A model generated the notes under the pieces. It had not been told where the DNA came from, made no database searches, and was given only the letters and a program-made list of their open reading frames with translations. Shown piece after piece: positions 42,789-51,805 of a stretch of DNA of 64,000 bases. The translations under genes were made by a program, and so were the position numbers. This DNA is from Cernens ardua (GTDB taxonomy: Bacteria > Pseudomonadota > Gammaproteobacteria > Pseudomonadales > Halomonadaceae): the NCBI RefSeq assembly GCF_051251085.1, contig NZ_JBPCZH010000002.1, positions 124,001 through 188,000 of the forward strand, in the 5' to 3' direction. The stretch's first letter is position 1; the number at the start of each line of letters is the position of its first letter.

Positions 42789-44177
42789 ATGTCGACGTTC
42801 AGAGTGCTGCCTCTGGTTCTCGGTCTCTCCCTGGCGCCTCAGTTGGCGCATGCGGCAGACTTAATCTCTATTGCTCAGGATGCATTGTCCAACAATGCCA
42901 GTCTGTTGTCCGATCGGGCCAACCTGAGTGCCACACACGCGGCACAGCGTGTCACATTGGGCCAATTGCTCCCTCAGGTATCCGCTACTGCGGGTGTCCA
43001 GCGTTATCGTAATTATCATAGCGAATCAAGTAATGCCCTGAATGGTTCGTATAATGAAAATACGGTTTCCGTACAGGCGACCCAAACGCTTTTCAACGCG
43101 ACTAACTGGTACAAGCTTAAAGCGGCCAAGCGTCAGACTGCGCAAGAGTCCTTGAACTTTGCCAACAGTCGCCAGCTGTTGTTGTTCAATGTATCCAAGG
43201 CCTATTTCCAGGTGCTGCAAGCGAAAGAACTACTGGATACCTACCGTGCGGCGGAAGCTGCCTATCACCGTCAGTTAATCCAAACCCAACAGCAGTTTGA
43301 TGTTGGTGTGGTGGCAGCTACGGATTTGCGTGAAGCCGAAGCCTCCTATGATTCTGCGCGTGCGCAACGTATTTCGCAGGAGAGTGTGTTACAGGTTGAT
43401 TTTGACGCGCTCGAACAGCTGACAGGCAAACAGTATCCCAGTATTGATCGTTTGGCTGACAACATGCCGATCAAATCGCCTGAGCCTGTATCTCGCCAGG
43501 CATGGGTGGATATGGCGAGTACACAGAACCTGGCGTTGCGTGCCGCACGTGCAGCAATTGATCTTGCACGTGAGAACGTCAATGTGGCTCAAGCCGGGCA
43601 TTTGCCCTCACTTGAAGCCATCGCATCCTACTCTCATGGTGGCACCAGCCGCTTGCCCGGCTTCAATGGTTATAATTCCATTGGTCTGCAGGCTTCCATT
43701 CCGATTTACACCGGTGGTGCCACTAGTGCTCAGGTACAGGAGAATACGGATAAGCTGGAAGCCGCACAGTTCTCTGCCATTGAACAGCTAAGAACCTCCG
43801 TTCAGCAGGTGAGTGCCTACTTTGCCCGTTCCAATTATGATGTCGATACGGTTGAAGCAGATCGCCGTGCCGTTGAGTCCAACCGCGTTTCCTTACAGGC
43901 AACACGTGAAGGTTATGCCGCAGGCACACGTACCATTCTCGACGTGCTGAATGCTCAGCAGAACTACTATAACGCGCTCTCTGATTTGGCAACGGCCCGT
44001 TACACCTACGTTTTGGACATGCTGCAGCTGCGTCAGGAAGCAGGTGTACTTGATTTGGGCACCTTGCAATCCTTGAATCGCTGGCTGGTGCATGATGACA
44101 CACCTGTTCGGTTGGATGGCAAGGGTATCCAGCCCATTGGCAATGCCAATATTAATATCAACAATCTTGGGCATTGA
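42789..44177 (+). CDS. tolC: TolC-family outer-membrane channel
   Basis: The outer-membrane exit duct of type I secretion and tripartite efflux pumps. The signal peptide (RVLPLVLGLSLAPQLAHA, cleavage after about residue 22) is followed by two OEP repeats. SKAYFQVLQAKELLDTYRAAE and the C-terminal DVLNAQQNYYNALSDLATARY are typical of TolC. The start at 42789 has AGGAAGG upstream; the frame is open from 42657. With 462 residues it has the usual length. The inner-membrane partners lie elsewhere. Confidence 0.9.
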   Translation: MSTFRVLPLVLGLSLAPQLAHAADLISIAQDALSNNASLLSDRANLSATHAAQRVTLGQLLPQVSATAGVQRYRNYHSESSNALNGSYNENTVSVQATQTLFNATNWYKLKAAKRQTAQESLNFANSRQLLLFNVSKAYFQVLQAKELLDTYRAAEAAYHRQLIQTQQQFDVGVVAATDLREAEASYDSARAQRISQESVLQVDFDALEQLTGKQYPSIDRLADNMPIKSPEPVSRQAWVDMASTQNLALRAARAAIDLARENVNVAQAGHLPSLEAIASYSHGGTSRLPGFNGYNSIGLQASIPIYTGGATSAQVQENTDKLEAAQFSAIEQLRTSVQQVSAYFARSNYDVDTVEADRRAVESNRVSLQATREGYAAGTRTILDVLNAQQNYYNALSDLATARYTYVLDMLQLRQEAGVLDLGTLQSLNRWLVHDDTPVRLDGKGIQPIGNANININNLGH

Positions 44178-44246
44178 TTCCCGACAGGATCGATATTTCG
44201 ATTGTTCATGACCGGTTGCGTTTCATTGTGAACCGATCCTGTAGGC

Positions 44247-44283
44247 TAACACCCCGTGACGACAATGTTCGTCCGGGGTGTTA
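44247..44283 (+). terminator. Long hairpin between tolC and alr
   Basis: TAACACCCCG (44247-44256) pairs with CGGGGTGTTA (44274-44283), and GACGA/TCGTC extend the stem past one bulged T, giving about 15 bp. There is no T run after it, so it could be a terminator, a processing site or a leader structure for alr. Confidence 0.5.
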
Positions 44284-44382
44284 TGCTTTCCGGGATATCA
44301 TCCGTGTGAAGTCGAACCGTGTTGTAACAGATCTTCGACGCGGATTTTTTCTTTGGATTTTTGGATGGATCAGGAAGCTTGT

Positions 44383-45492
44383 ATGTCACGTCCATTGCGT
44401 GCCCGTATTAATCTCCAATCATTACGCCATAATTATCAGTTAGCCTGTAAATGTGCACCGAATGGGAAGGCAGTCGCTGTCGTTAAAGCCAATGCGTATG
44501 GGCATGGGGCGCTCATGTGTGCCCGCGCGCTTTCCGATATGGCTCCAGCCTATGCTGTGGCGAGCATCGAAGAAGCCATGGTGCTGCGGGAAGGGGGCAT
44601 CAAGCAACCTATTGTATTGCTTGAAGGTTTCTTCTCTGCTGATGAGCTCCCGTTGATTGCAGCCAATAATATTTGGACAGCTGTACATAGCGAATGGCAG
44701 ATCAACGCGATTGGGCGGAGTAACCTGTCTTCACCTATCCATATCTGGTTAAAGTTTGATTCAGGCATGCACCGTCTTGGCCTTGATGCGGATCAAATCG
44801 TTAAAGCATGGCAGTGTTTATCAGCGAGTGAAAAGGTGGCGGATTTGCACCTGATGACGCATTTTGCTACCGCAGACAGTCAGGATGACCATCGGTTCAA
44901 GTACCAACAGGCTCAGGTAGATCAGTTGACTCAGCGGCTGAGTGACATGGGCCATGAGGTGCCACGCTCATTGGCGAATTCACCTGCGACCTTGAAGCAG
45001 GTCATTTCGGCAGAGTGGTATCGTCCGGGGTTGATGCTTTATGGTGCTGATCCGCTTGAACACAGCAATGCGTTAAGTCGCCAGCTCCAACCGGTGATGA
45101 CTCTGGAGAGTGAAATCATTGCACTTCGTGACGTCCCCGTGGGTGAGCCAGTGGGTTATGGCGGCCGTTTTGTGGCGGATAAGCCTACACGTATTGCGGT
45201 CGTCGCTTGCGGCTATGGCGATGGCTATGACCGCCATGCCCGCGAGGGAACACCGGTATTGGTGGAAGGGGAGCGTGCGTATGTCGCTGGGCGAGTTTCG
45301 ATGGATATGATGACTATTGATGTGACACACCTGCCAACAGTTGCGCTGGGCGATAAGGTGACATTGTGGGGTGTGTCCTTGCAAGGGGCTGTGTTGGACA
45401 TCAATGAAGTTGCCTCTTGCTGCGATACCATCAACTATACGCTGATGACGGGGGTTATGGCACGTGTGCCACGTATTCCCGTAGGTGAATAG
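44383..45492 (+). CDS. alr: Alanine racemase
   Basis: A PLP enzyme that converts L-alanine to D-alanine for peptidoglycan. The PLP lysine lies in AVVKANAYGHG (around residue 35), the catalytic Tyr in ACGYGDGYDRH around 265, and RVSMDMMTIDV is conserved. The frame is open from 44278; the ATG at 44383 with AGGA upstream gives 369 residues and the family start SRPLRARINLQSL. lpxL starts 23 bases after the stop. Whether it is the biosynthetic (Alr) or the catabolic (DadX) form cannot be told; no dadA is adjacent. Confidence 0.94.
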   Translation: MSRPLRARINLQSLRHNYQLACKCAPNGKAVAVVKANAYGHGALMCARALSDMAPAYAVASIEEAMVLREGGIKQPIVLLEGFFSADELPLIAANNIWTAVHSEWQINAIGRSNLSSPIHIWLKFDSGMHRLGLDADQIVKAWQCLSASEKVADLHLMTHFATADSQDDHRFKYQQAQVDQLTQRLSDMGHEVPRSLANSPATLKQVISAEWYRPGLMLYGADPLEHSNALSRQLQPVMTLESEIIALRDVPVGEPVGYGGRFVADKPTRIAVVACGYGDGYDRHAREGTPVLVEGERAYVAGRVSMDMMTIDVTHLPTVALGDKVTLWGVSLQGAVLDINEVASCCDTINYTLMTGVMARVPRIPVGE

Positions 45493-45515
45493 AGCAGGGG
45501 AAAGGCTTCGTACGA

Positions 45516-46430
45516 ATGGCAAAGAAAACCTATCCACACTCCTTTTGGCATCCTGCTTATTGGCCCACATGGCTAATGATTGGTGCACTTCATGTCGCAG
45601 CTTTCCTGCCATGGAAGGTCAAAATCGTGTTGGGCAAGGCATTGGGTGAATTCGGTTATCGTTTCATCAAGCGGCGCCGTCATATCACTGAAACCAATAT
45701 CCGTTTATGTTTTCCTGAACTAAGCGCGGACGAGCAGGCACATCTGGTACGGCGTATCTTTCATGCCAATGGCATCGGCGTTTTCGAAACGGCAACCGCA
45801 TGGTGTCGTGACCCGGAGCATATGCGCTACCGAGTGATTTATCGCGGTAGCGAGTATATTGAAAAGGCGAAGGCGCAAGGTAAAGGCGTCCTGGTGGTTG
45901 GTATTCATTTCTCCACGCTGGATCTGGGCGGCGCGCTTCATTCGCTTTTTAATAAAGCTGATGTCGTTTATCGACGTCATGATAATCCATTGTTTGAAAG
46001 ATTCATGACGAAGGCCCGGCGGGGTATTCATGGCAATGCGATTGATCGGCACGATCTACGAGGCGTGATACGGCGAATTAAAGAGGGAAATATTGTTTGG
46101 TATTCGCCTGATCAGGACTTTGGTCGTGCAGCCAGTGTTTTTGCGCCTTTTTTCGGAATTAATGCTGCCAGCATTCGTTTAACGGCAAAAATAGCACGCT
46201 TAACAGGTGCGCCTGTGGTGCCGTTCATGTTCCATCGTAATGATGACAACAGAACGTACACATTGGAATATGAGCCCGCGCTCGAGGATTTCCCTACTGG
46301 TGATGAAATAGCAGATGCAACTCGGGTCAACGACTTCATTGAGCGTGCAATTCGACGTCATCCCGAGCAATACCTCTGGTTACATCGACGTTTCAAAACA
46401 CGCCCGGAAGGGGAGCCACCTCTCTATTAG
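45516..46430 (+). CDS. lpxL: Lipid A lauroyl acyltransferase
   Basis: An inner-membrane acyltransferase of the LpxL/HtrB family, 304 residues, that adds a secondary acyl chain to lipid A. One N-terminal hydrophobic anchor (WLMIGALHVAAFLPW) precedes the catalytic HX4D motif in GIHFSTLDLG (around residue 130). The substrate loop VYRRHDNPLFERF and the end YLWLHRRFKTRPEG are family-typical. It follows alr by 23 bp. LpxL is favoured over LpxM/LpxP by overall pattern, but chain specificity is not certain. Confidence 0.9.
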   Translation: MAKKTYPHSFWHPAYWPTWLMIGALHVAAFLPWKVKIVLGKALGEFGYRFIKRRRHITETNIRLCFPELSADEQAHLVRRIFHANGIGVFETATAWCRDPEHMRYRVIYRGSEYIEKAKAQGKGVLVVGIHFSTLDLGGALHSLFNKADVVYRRHDNPLFERFMTKARRGIHGNAIDRHDLRGVIRRIKEGNIVWYSPDQDFGRAASVFAPFFGINAASIRLTAKIARLTGAPVVPFMFHRNDDNRTYTLEYEPALEDFPTGDEIADATRVNDFIERAIRRHPEQYLWLHRRFKTRPEGEPPLY

Positions 46431-46501
46431 CAGGATGATATTGATGAGTGGCCCGCTAATACATTTTAGTATGTGTGAATTGAACACTATATGTGAATAA
46501 G

Positions 46502-46527
46502 AAAGGGAGCCGTTGGGCTCCCTTTTT
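46502..46527 (+). terminator. lpxL terminator
   Basis: AAAGGGAGCC (46502-46511) pairs with GGCTCCCTTT (46516-46525) around GTTG, followed by more T. Confidence 0.92.
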
Positions 46528-46619
46528 ATGGCCTTTAATGAAAGGCTGAATGGTGCTTACCTGTACACGCCCCCATTGGGCAACAGGCGATACATGCACA
46601 GGTATTCTTTCTTGTTCCT

Positions 46620-48281
46620 TTAGGCATCAATACGTTTGTATTTGACCTTCCTAGGTGTGTCGGTACCTACCCGCTTGTGATAGTCCGCTTCGTACTCGGA
46701 GTAGGAGCCTTCAAAGAAGACAACTTTCGAATCCCCTTCGTACGCCAGGGTATGGGTCGCTACACGGTCAAGGAACCAGCGGTCATGGCTGATCACCATG
46801 GCACACCCGGGGAATGCCAATAAGGCCTCTTCCAGTGCACGCAGTGTTTCCACATCAAGGTCATTGGACGGCTCATCCAGCAGCAAAACATTGGCGCCTT
46901 GTTTAAGCGTCTGAGCCAACTGCAGGCGCCCACGTTCCCCACCGGAAAGATCCTTCAGGAATTTTTGCTGGTCAGTACCCTTGAAGTTGAAACGCCCGAC
47001 GTATGCACGTGAAGACGTCTCGTAACCGTTGATATTGAGGATATCCTGACCATCGGAAACGGCTTCCCATACCGTCTGGTTGTTGTCCAGTGCATCACGC
47101 AGCTGTTCAACATACGCGATTTTCACGGTATCACCGATGACGACTTCACCTTCATCAGGCTGTTCTTTGCCGGTCACCAGCTTAAGCAAAGTAGATTTCC
47201 CCGCACCATTACCGCCCACGATCCCCACGATTGCTCCTTTGGGAACCGTAAAACTCAAGTCTTCAAACAGTAATTTGCCTTCAAAACGTTTGGAGACATG
47301 ATGGAATTCGATGACTTTGTCACCCAGCCGGGGTCCCGGTGGGATATAAATTTCATTGGTTTCGTTACGGGTCTGGAAGTCAGAGGACTGCATCTCTTCG
47401 AAGCGTGCAAGGCGCGCCTTGTTCTTGGCCTGTCGACCTTTTGCCCCCTGACGCACCCATTCAAGCTCCTGCTTGATGGCTTTCTGACGGGATGCTTCCT
47501 GCTTGGCTTCCTGTTGCAGACGTTGGTCCTTGTTATCTAGCCACTGCGAGTAGTTGCCTTCGAAAGGAATACCACGGCCGCGATCCAGCTCAAGAATCCA
47601 GCCGGCCGCATTGTCCAGGAAGTACCGGTCGTGGGTGACCGCGACAACGGTACCGGGATATTCCACAAGAAAACGTTCGAGCCAGCCGACGGATTCAGCA
47701 TCCAGGTGGTTGGTTGGCTCGTCCAGTAGTAGCATGTCAGGCCCTGAAAGTAGCAGGCGGCATAAAGCGACACGGCGACGTTCCCCTCCGGAGAGGTGTT
47801 CAATTTTTGCTTCCCACGGGGGAAGGCGCAGCGCTTCGGAGGCTACTTCGAGCTTACGCTCAAGATTATGAGCATCTGCCGCTTCGATAATATTTTCAAG
47901 CTTGGCCTGTTTTGCGGCGAGCGCATCGAAGTCTGCATCAGGTTCAGCATAAGCGGCGTACACTTTCTCCAGTTCTTCCTGAGCGTCCTTTACCTCGCCA
48001 AGTGCTTCTTCCACCGTTTCGCGCACTGTTTTGGTATCGTCCAGCTCGGGCTCTTGCGGCAGGTAGCCGACATTGATGCCCGGCATGGGAACGGCTTCAC
48101 CGTTATACTCTTTGTCTACGCCCGCCATAATGCGGAGTAGGGAGGATTTCCCCGCACCATTCAAGCCCAGAACGCCGATCTTGGCACCGGGGAAAAAGGA
48201 GAGGGAGATATCCTTCAGGATTTCACGCTTGGGAGGAACAATTTTTCCCACGCGGTTCATCGAGTAGACGTATTGCGCCAT
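46620..48281 (-). CDS. ettA: Energy-dependent translational throttle EttA
   Basis: An ABC-F protein of 553 residues that binds the ribosomal E site and restrains translation when ATP is low. Two ABC cassettes are visible: Walker A GLNGAGKSS and GGNGAGKST, signatures LSGGERRRVAL and LSGGERGRLQL, and Walker B LLLDEPTNHLD and LLLDEPSNDLD. The start AQYVYSMNRVGKIVPPKREI is the EttA N terminus, and the linker between cassettes is long and basic. There are no membrane segments. It is convergent with lpxL. Confidence 0.95.
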   Translation of the reverse strand: MAQYVYSMNRVGKIVPPKREILKDISLSFFPGAKIGVLGLNGAGKSSLLRIMAGVDKEYNGEAVPMPGINVGYLPQEPELDDTKTVRETVEEALGEVKDAQEELEKVYAAYAEPDADFDALAAKQAKLENIIEAADAHNLERKLEVASEALRLPPWEAKIEHLSGGERRRVALCRLLLSGPDMLLLDEPTNHLDAESVGWLERFLVEYPGTVVAVTHDRYFLDNAAGWILELDRGRGIPFEGNYSQWLDNKDQRLQQEAKQEASRQKAIKQELEWVRQGAKGRQAKNKARLARFEEMQSSDFQTRNETNEIYIPPGPRLGDKVIEFHHVSKRFEGKLLFEDLSFTVPKGAIVGIVGGNGAGKSTLLKLVTGKEQPDEGEVVIGDTVKIAYVEQLRDALDNNQTVWEAVSDGQDILNINGYETSSRAYVGRFNFKGTDQQKFLKDLSGGERGRLQLAQTLKQGANVLLLDEPSNDLDVETLRALEEALLAFPGCAMVISHDRWFLDRVATHTLAYEGDSKVVFFEGSYSEYEADYHKRVGTDTPRKVKYKRIDA

Positions 48282-48682
48282 AGTGTTGTCGTGCCTTGTA
48301 AATGTCAGTCAGGAATCAGTTCCGTTATAGGCGGGAATGATAAAGAGACTCCACGCCAATGGCTAGTCATGGGCGAAAGAAAAGAATGTTACAGGGCCAG
48401 ATAGGTGCTCAGGCCCTCGTACCGGTACGTTGTTGATCGCTGATGAAACGTTCCAATGAAGAGAATGTAAGAGTAAGCAGGTAGACGTCAGCTTTAAGGC
48501 CCGAAGGGTGCCGGGAGCCTTCGCCCCCTTACAGGATATAACACGCACTATGTTGGCAAATTAAATGACTATTCATCCTCTTAAGGGGACGTGAGCGTTC
48601 CGCCATCAGATTTTCGTTCACCAACCTTCAACATTAACAATACTGCCTGATTAGGCCGATCCAGGGCTTGCCCACCACTTGG
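48282..48682. other. Intergenic region upstream of ettA
   Basis: These 401 bp hold the ettA promoter side. A 12-bp palindrome CGTACCGGTACG (48418-48429) is the only symmetric element. No gene was supported. Confidence 0.4.
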
Positions 48683-48901
48683 CTATTCTCCCCAGTCATC
48701 CCAATCATCAATCATTTTCTTCAGACGGCGTTCCTCCAGCAGCGCTTCTACACGCCGACGTGTATCCGTATTCGCTTTCCCCTGGCGATAAGGGGAGTAT
48801 TCTTCATCATTAACGGCTTCTTCAGAATTATCGACGTCAGTCTCCATATCGTCGAGAGTATCAAGATCATTGCTTTCAGTTGAGTAGGTCTCAGTATTCA
48901 T
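48683..48901 (-). CDS. PA3496-family putative envelope integrity protein
   Basis: A small, very acidic protein of 72 residues. The first half is Asp/Glu/Thr/Ser-rich. The second half, TRRRVEALLEERRLKKMIDDW, ends in Asp-Asp-Trp, as in the short PA3496-type proteins of pseudomonads and halomonads. The biochemical role is not known. A GGGGGTGG stretch precedes the ATG. It stands alone. Confidence 0.65.
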   Translation of the reverse strand: MNTETYSTESNDLDTLDDMETDVDNSEEAVNDEEYSPYRQGKANTDTRRRVEALLEERRLKKMIDDWDDWGE

Positions 48902-49122
48902 TTTCCACCCCCATGAACTTCGTTCAATTCCACAGCGACAGTTATAAATGGCTATATAATCCTCTTCTTCATCGAAGACAAGCGCTTTTGTAGAATGTTC
49001 ACTTCAATTCTTCCAGGGCAGCTTTATGTTTTATCGTAGTGAGGAGTAAAGACGTTATCTGATCGCGTAAAATCAAAAGGTTAACTGCATTAGCCAAATA
49101 CCGCTTGAATGGAGGAGGGATT

Positions 49123-49389
49123 GTGAAAATTGTTATTTACTATTGTACACAGTGTCGTTGGCTACTTCGTGCAGGCTGGTATGCACAAGAGTTGTTGCAA
49201 ACGTTTGGTGAAAGCCTTGACGAGGTCGCACTGGCACCCTCACATGGAGGACGTTTTGAGATTACCCTGGAGGGAGACGTCTTGTGGGAACGCGTCCGCG
49301 ATGGGGGATTTCCCGAGATAAAAGTACTTAAGCGCAAAGTGCGTGACCGTATCGATCCGGAACGTAGTCTAGGGCACGTGGATCGTTGA
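49123..49389 (+). CDS. SelT/SelW/SelH family Rdx protein
   Basis: A small thioredoxin-like protein of 88 residues (Rdx family). The redox motif is CTQC at residues 8-11, with Cys where eukaryotic homologues carry selenocysteine. LAPSHGGRFEITLEGDVLWE and GGFPEIKVLKRKVRD are the conserved middle and end. The GTG start at 49123 is fixed by a strong GGAGGAGGG site. The frame is also open 18 bases upstream at a TTG that lies before this site. Substrate and partner are unknown. Confidence 0.88.
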   Translation: MKIVIYYCTQCRWLLRAGWYAQELLQTFGESLDEVALAPSHGGRFEITLEGDVLWERVRDGGFPEIKVLKRKVRDRIDPERSLGHVDR

Positions 49390-49456
49390 CACGTCGTTAA
49401 ATTTGGTCCGAGCTGTTCCACCGACGTGGGTAAACGTGGATGGAACACCTCTTTTC

Positions 49457-49498
49457 CTGCCTAAGGCGGTGCTATTTATCTGCCTAAGGCGGTGCTAT
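49457..49498. repeat. 19-bp direct repeat
   Basis: CTGCCTAAGGCGGTGCTAT is present exactly at 49457-49475 and 49480-49498, a 23-bp period. It lies between the Rdx gene and the convergent zntB gene. Confidence 0.88.
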
Positions 49499-49588
49499 GG
49501 CGATAGTGAAGGCTTTAACGGCTGTTTCCCCTCTATTCATGCGGTGTTAGCTTTCAACGTTTGCCCCTTGCATGGAAGTCGTTGTGCC

Positions 49589-50626
49589 CTAGAATCTGTG
49601 AGGGAAGTGTTGATTTCTGCGTTCTGCGGCAATGCGCTTGTGTTTTTTACGCCATTGCCAGAATTTGACTCCTGTGGGGATCAGTACGCTGATAATGGCA
49701 CAAATAATAACGACTATATAGAACGCATGTTTATCCGAAGCACCAGGGATGCCCCCCACATTGATACCGAGTAGGCCGGTTAAAAAGCTCAATGGCAGGA
49801 AGATAACGGAAATGAACGACATCAAGTACATGCGGCTGTTTAACAGGTCACTATGTGCGTTGATAATCTGATCCTGAAGCATCGTAATTCGATCCTGTAA
49901 TGCTTTAAGATCTTCGGAACAGCGGTTCATGTGGTTGACTACTTCGCGTAACGATAAACGGTAGGTTTCCGTTAGACCGATGGATGGGTCGATCAGGCGC
50001 GTCAGGCTGGTAAGCTGGGGATCAACAAAACGGTTCAGGGTAATCATCGGGCGCCTAAGCTGTGCCAGTGATGATATGGTGACGTTTTCACCGTCAATGA
50101 ACTGTTCTTCATAGGTGCTCAGGGATTGATCAATTCTCAGCAGGAATTCACCCAACTGATCCACCATGCGATCCGAGAGCTCTGCCACGATACCGGTGAG
50201 GTCTGTTGGGCCTGAGGATGAAGGAAAGGTCTCGCGGATTTCCTGTACCACTTTCAATGGGCGACGACGCAAGGTGATCAAGCGATTTCCGCTCATCCAA
50301 ATGCGTACTGAAACGAGATCATCGGGAGCACTGCCTTCGGTTAGATTAATCCCCTGCAATGTTGCCATGATACCATCAGGGAATTTGGCTACCCGTGGGC
50401 GAACGGCAGATTCCATCAATGCATCCGAGACATTGCTCTCCAATCCGGCCAGCTTCTCCAGAAAGTAGGGGGTATCTTCAAATCTGAAATCGAGGTGCAT
50501 CCACAAAGGGGATGGATCATTGGGCCAGCTTTTTATTAATTCGTCCTGACCGATTTCCTCGCCGTGCCCGTGACCATCAAGTCGAATGGCGCAGACAAAC
50601 GCGGATTGTGTCTCGTTAAGTGTCAT
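49589..50626 (-). CDS. zntB: Zinc transporter ZntB
   Basis: A CorA-superfamily divalent cation transporter of 345 residues. The long N-terminal cytoplasmic domain with coiled segments (LKALQDRITMLQDQIINAHS) is followed by two C-terminal membrane helices. The pore loop reads GINVGGIPG, the ZntB-type signature, instead of the YGMNF-type loop of CorA. ZntB of enterobacteria is reported to move zinc, with proton coupling proposed. No metal regulator is adjacent. Confidence 0.88.
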   Translation of the reverse strand: MTLNETQSAFVCAIRLDGHGHGEEIGQDELIKSWPNDPSPLWMHLDFRFEDTPYFLEKLAGLESNVSDALMESAVRPRVAKFPDGIMATLQGINLTEGSAPDDLVSVRIWMSGNRLITLRRRPLKVVQEIRETFPSSSGPTDLTGIVAELSDRMVDQLGEFLLRIDQSLSTYEEQFIDGENVTISSLAQLRRPMITLNRFVDPQLTSLTRLIDPSIGLTETYRLSLREVVNHMNRCSEDLKALQDRITMLQDQIINAHSDLLNSRMYLMSFISVIFLPLSFLTGLLGINVGGIPGASDKHAFYIVVIICAIISVLIPTGVKFWQWRKKHKRIAAERRNQHFPHRF

Positions 50627-50776
50627 GAAAGCCCTCCCTACGGGCTATTTCGTCGATGTAACATGTTCGATTCAGCCAATGAGCAGCGTAGAATGGAGTA
50701 GTTAACACAGACTGACTCGCATTCTGAACTCCACAACGTCGCCAAGGCTAAGTGTACGCTGTTAGCCGATAATCGA

Positions 50777-51532
50777 ATGTGTCAGAATACGCCACATTTC
50801 CAACCTTTCTGTGAATTTAAAGTGAAAAATGAATTTTCTACCGCAAAAAACAGCGTGCAAGTCCCTCAATTGAATTCGCGTGAAGTGCTTGCGACTCTCG
50901 TGCGTATCCTTCTCTATGTTGCGCTGTTTGCAGGTTATTGTCGTGGAATACTATGGGATGCTGCACGGTTGGTTCCAGACAATCTGAAATTTTCCGAGCG
51001 CTCCTTTACCGAAGTGGGGCAGAGCCTGCTATTGTGCCTTGCCATCGTTCTTTTGCTGTTCGCGCGCAAGCGTTACCGTGTCTTTTCTGTTGGAATGATG
51101 GGGCTGGCGATGTTTTTGCTGGTGTCTCTTGTCAGAGAAAATGACTATTGGCTGGATGCTATCGCACATGGCTTCTGGGCGTATCCTGCAATCGTTATCA
51201 TTGCCTTGACAGCACGCTATCTTTGGATCATGCGCAAACGGTTCATTGATGAACTTTGTCTGTTCATGAGTACTCGCTCCTTTGGACTATTCATTGGAGG
51301 ATTCCTGACGGTTTATGTCTATTCACGTCTGATAGGTCGTCAAGTCGTATGGGAAACCGCCTTGTCGGATCACTATGTCAGAATCGCCAAAAACATGGGC
51401 GAAGAGGGTACGGAATCTCTGGGTTATCTATTGATAATCTGTGCAGTAATCGAACTGGTTGTTCTTGCCCGAGCGTTGAGCCGTCGTATCTCCAGCCAAC
51501 CTGGTATGAAGCCGTTGTCATCTGTTATATAA
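50777..51532 (+). CDS. Unknown membrane protein
   Basis: A 251-residue protein with about five hydrophobic segments, including LATLVRILLYVALFAGYCRG, LLLCLAIVLLLFA and YLLIICAVIELVVL. I do not recognise the family. VRENDYWLDAIAHGFW and a charged loop before the last helix (YVRIAKNMGEEGTESLG) look conserved in character. The start at 50777 lacks a strong ribosome site; a GTG at 50822 is an alternative. It lies between zntB (divergent) and glyA. Confidence 0.7.
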   Translation: MCQNTPHFQPFCEFKVKNEFSTAKNSVQVPQLNSREVLATLVRILLYVALFAGYCRGILWDAARLVPDNLKFSERSFTEVGQSLLLCLAIVLLLFARKRYRVFSVGMMGLAMFLLVSLVRENDYWLDAIAHGFWAYPAIVIIALTARYLWIMRKRFIDELCLFMSTRSFGLFIGGFLTVYVYSRLIGRQVVWETALSDHYVRIAKNMGEEGTESLGYLLIICAVIELVVLARALSRRISSQPGMKPLSSVI

Positions 51533-51805
51533 CGTTTGTTGTATAGCATTCGTTTCCCGTGTGTAAAGCGCATAAAGGCACGTCGGCGACACGAGAGAAT
51601 GTGAAACCGACATTCGTCGTGTAATGGACTTCAGCCTAAGGTATGATGTCGCCCATTGGGCTATGCCGCATGGTTCAAACGAGACAAGAGTGAACACGTC
51701 GTTCAGTCTCGTTCTGACAGAAAATGTGTGATTGAAGCGGTGCGTACCCAAGCGCTTCTTTCAACTGATGCACTGTTTTTTTAATGTTACTCCGAGGAGT
51801 CCTGC

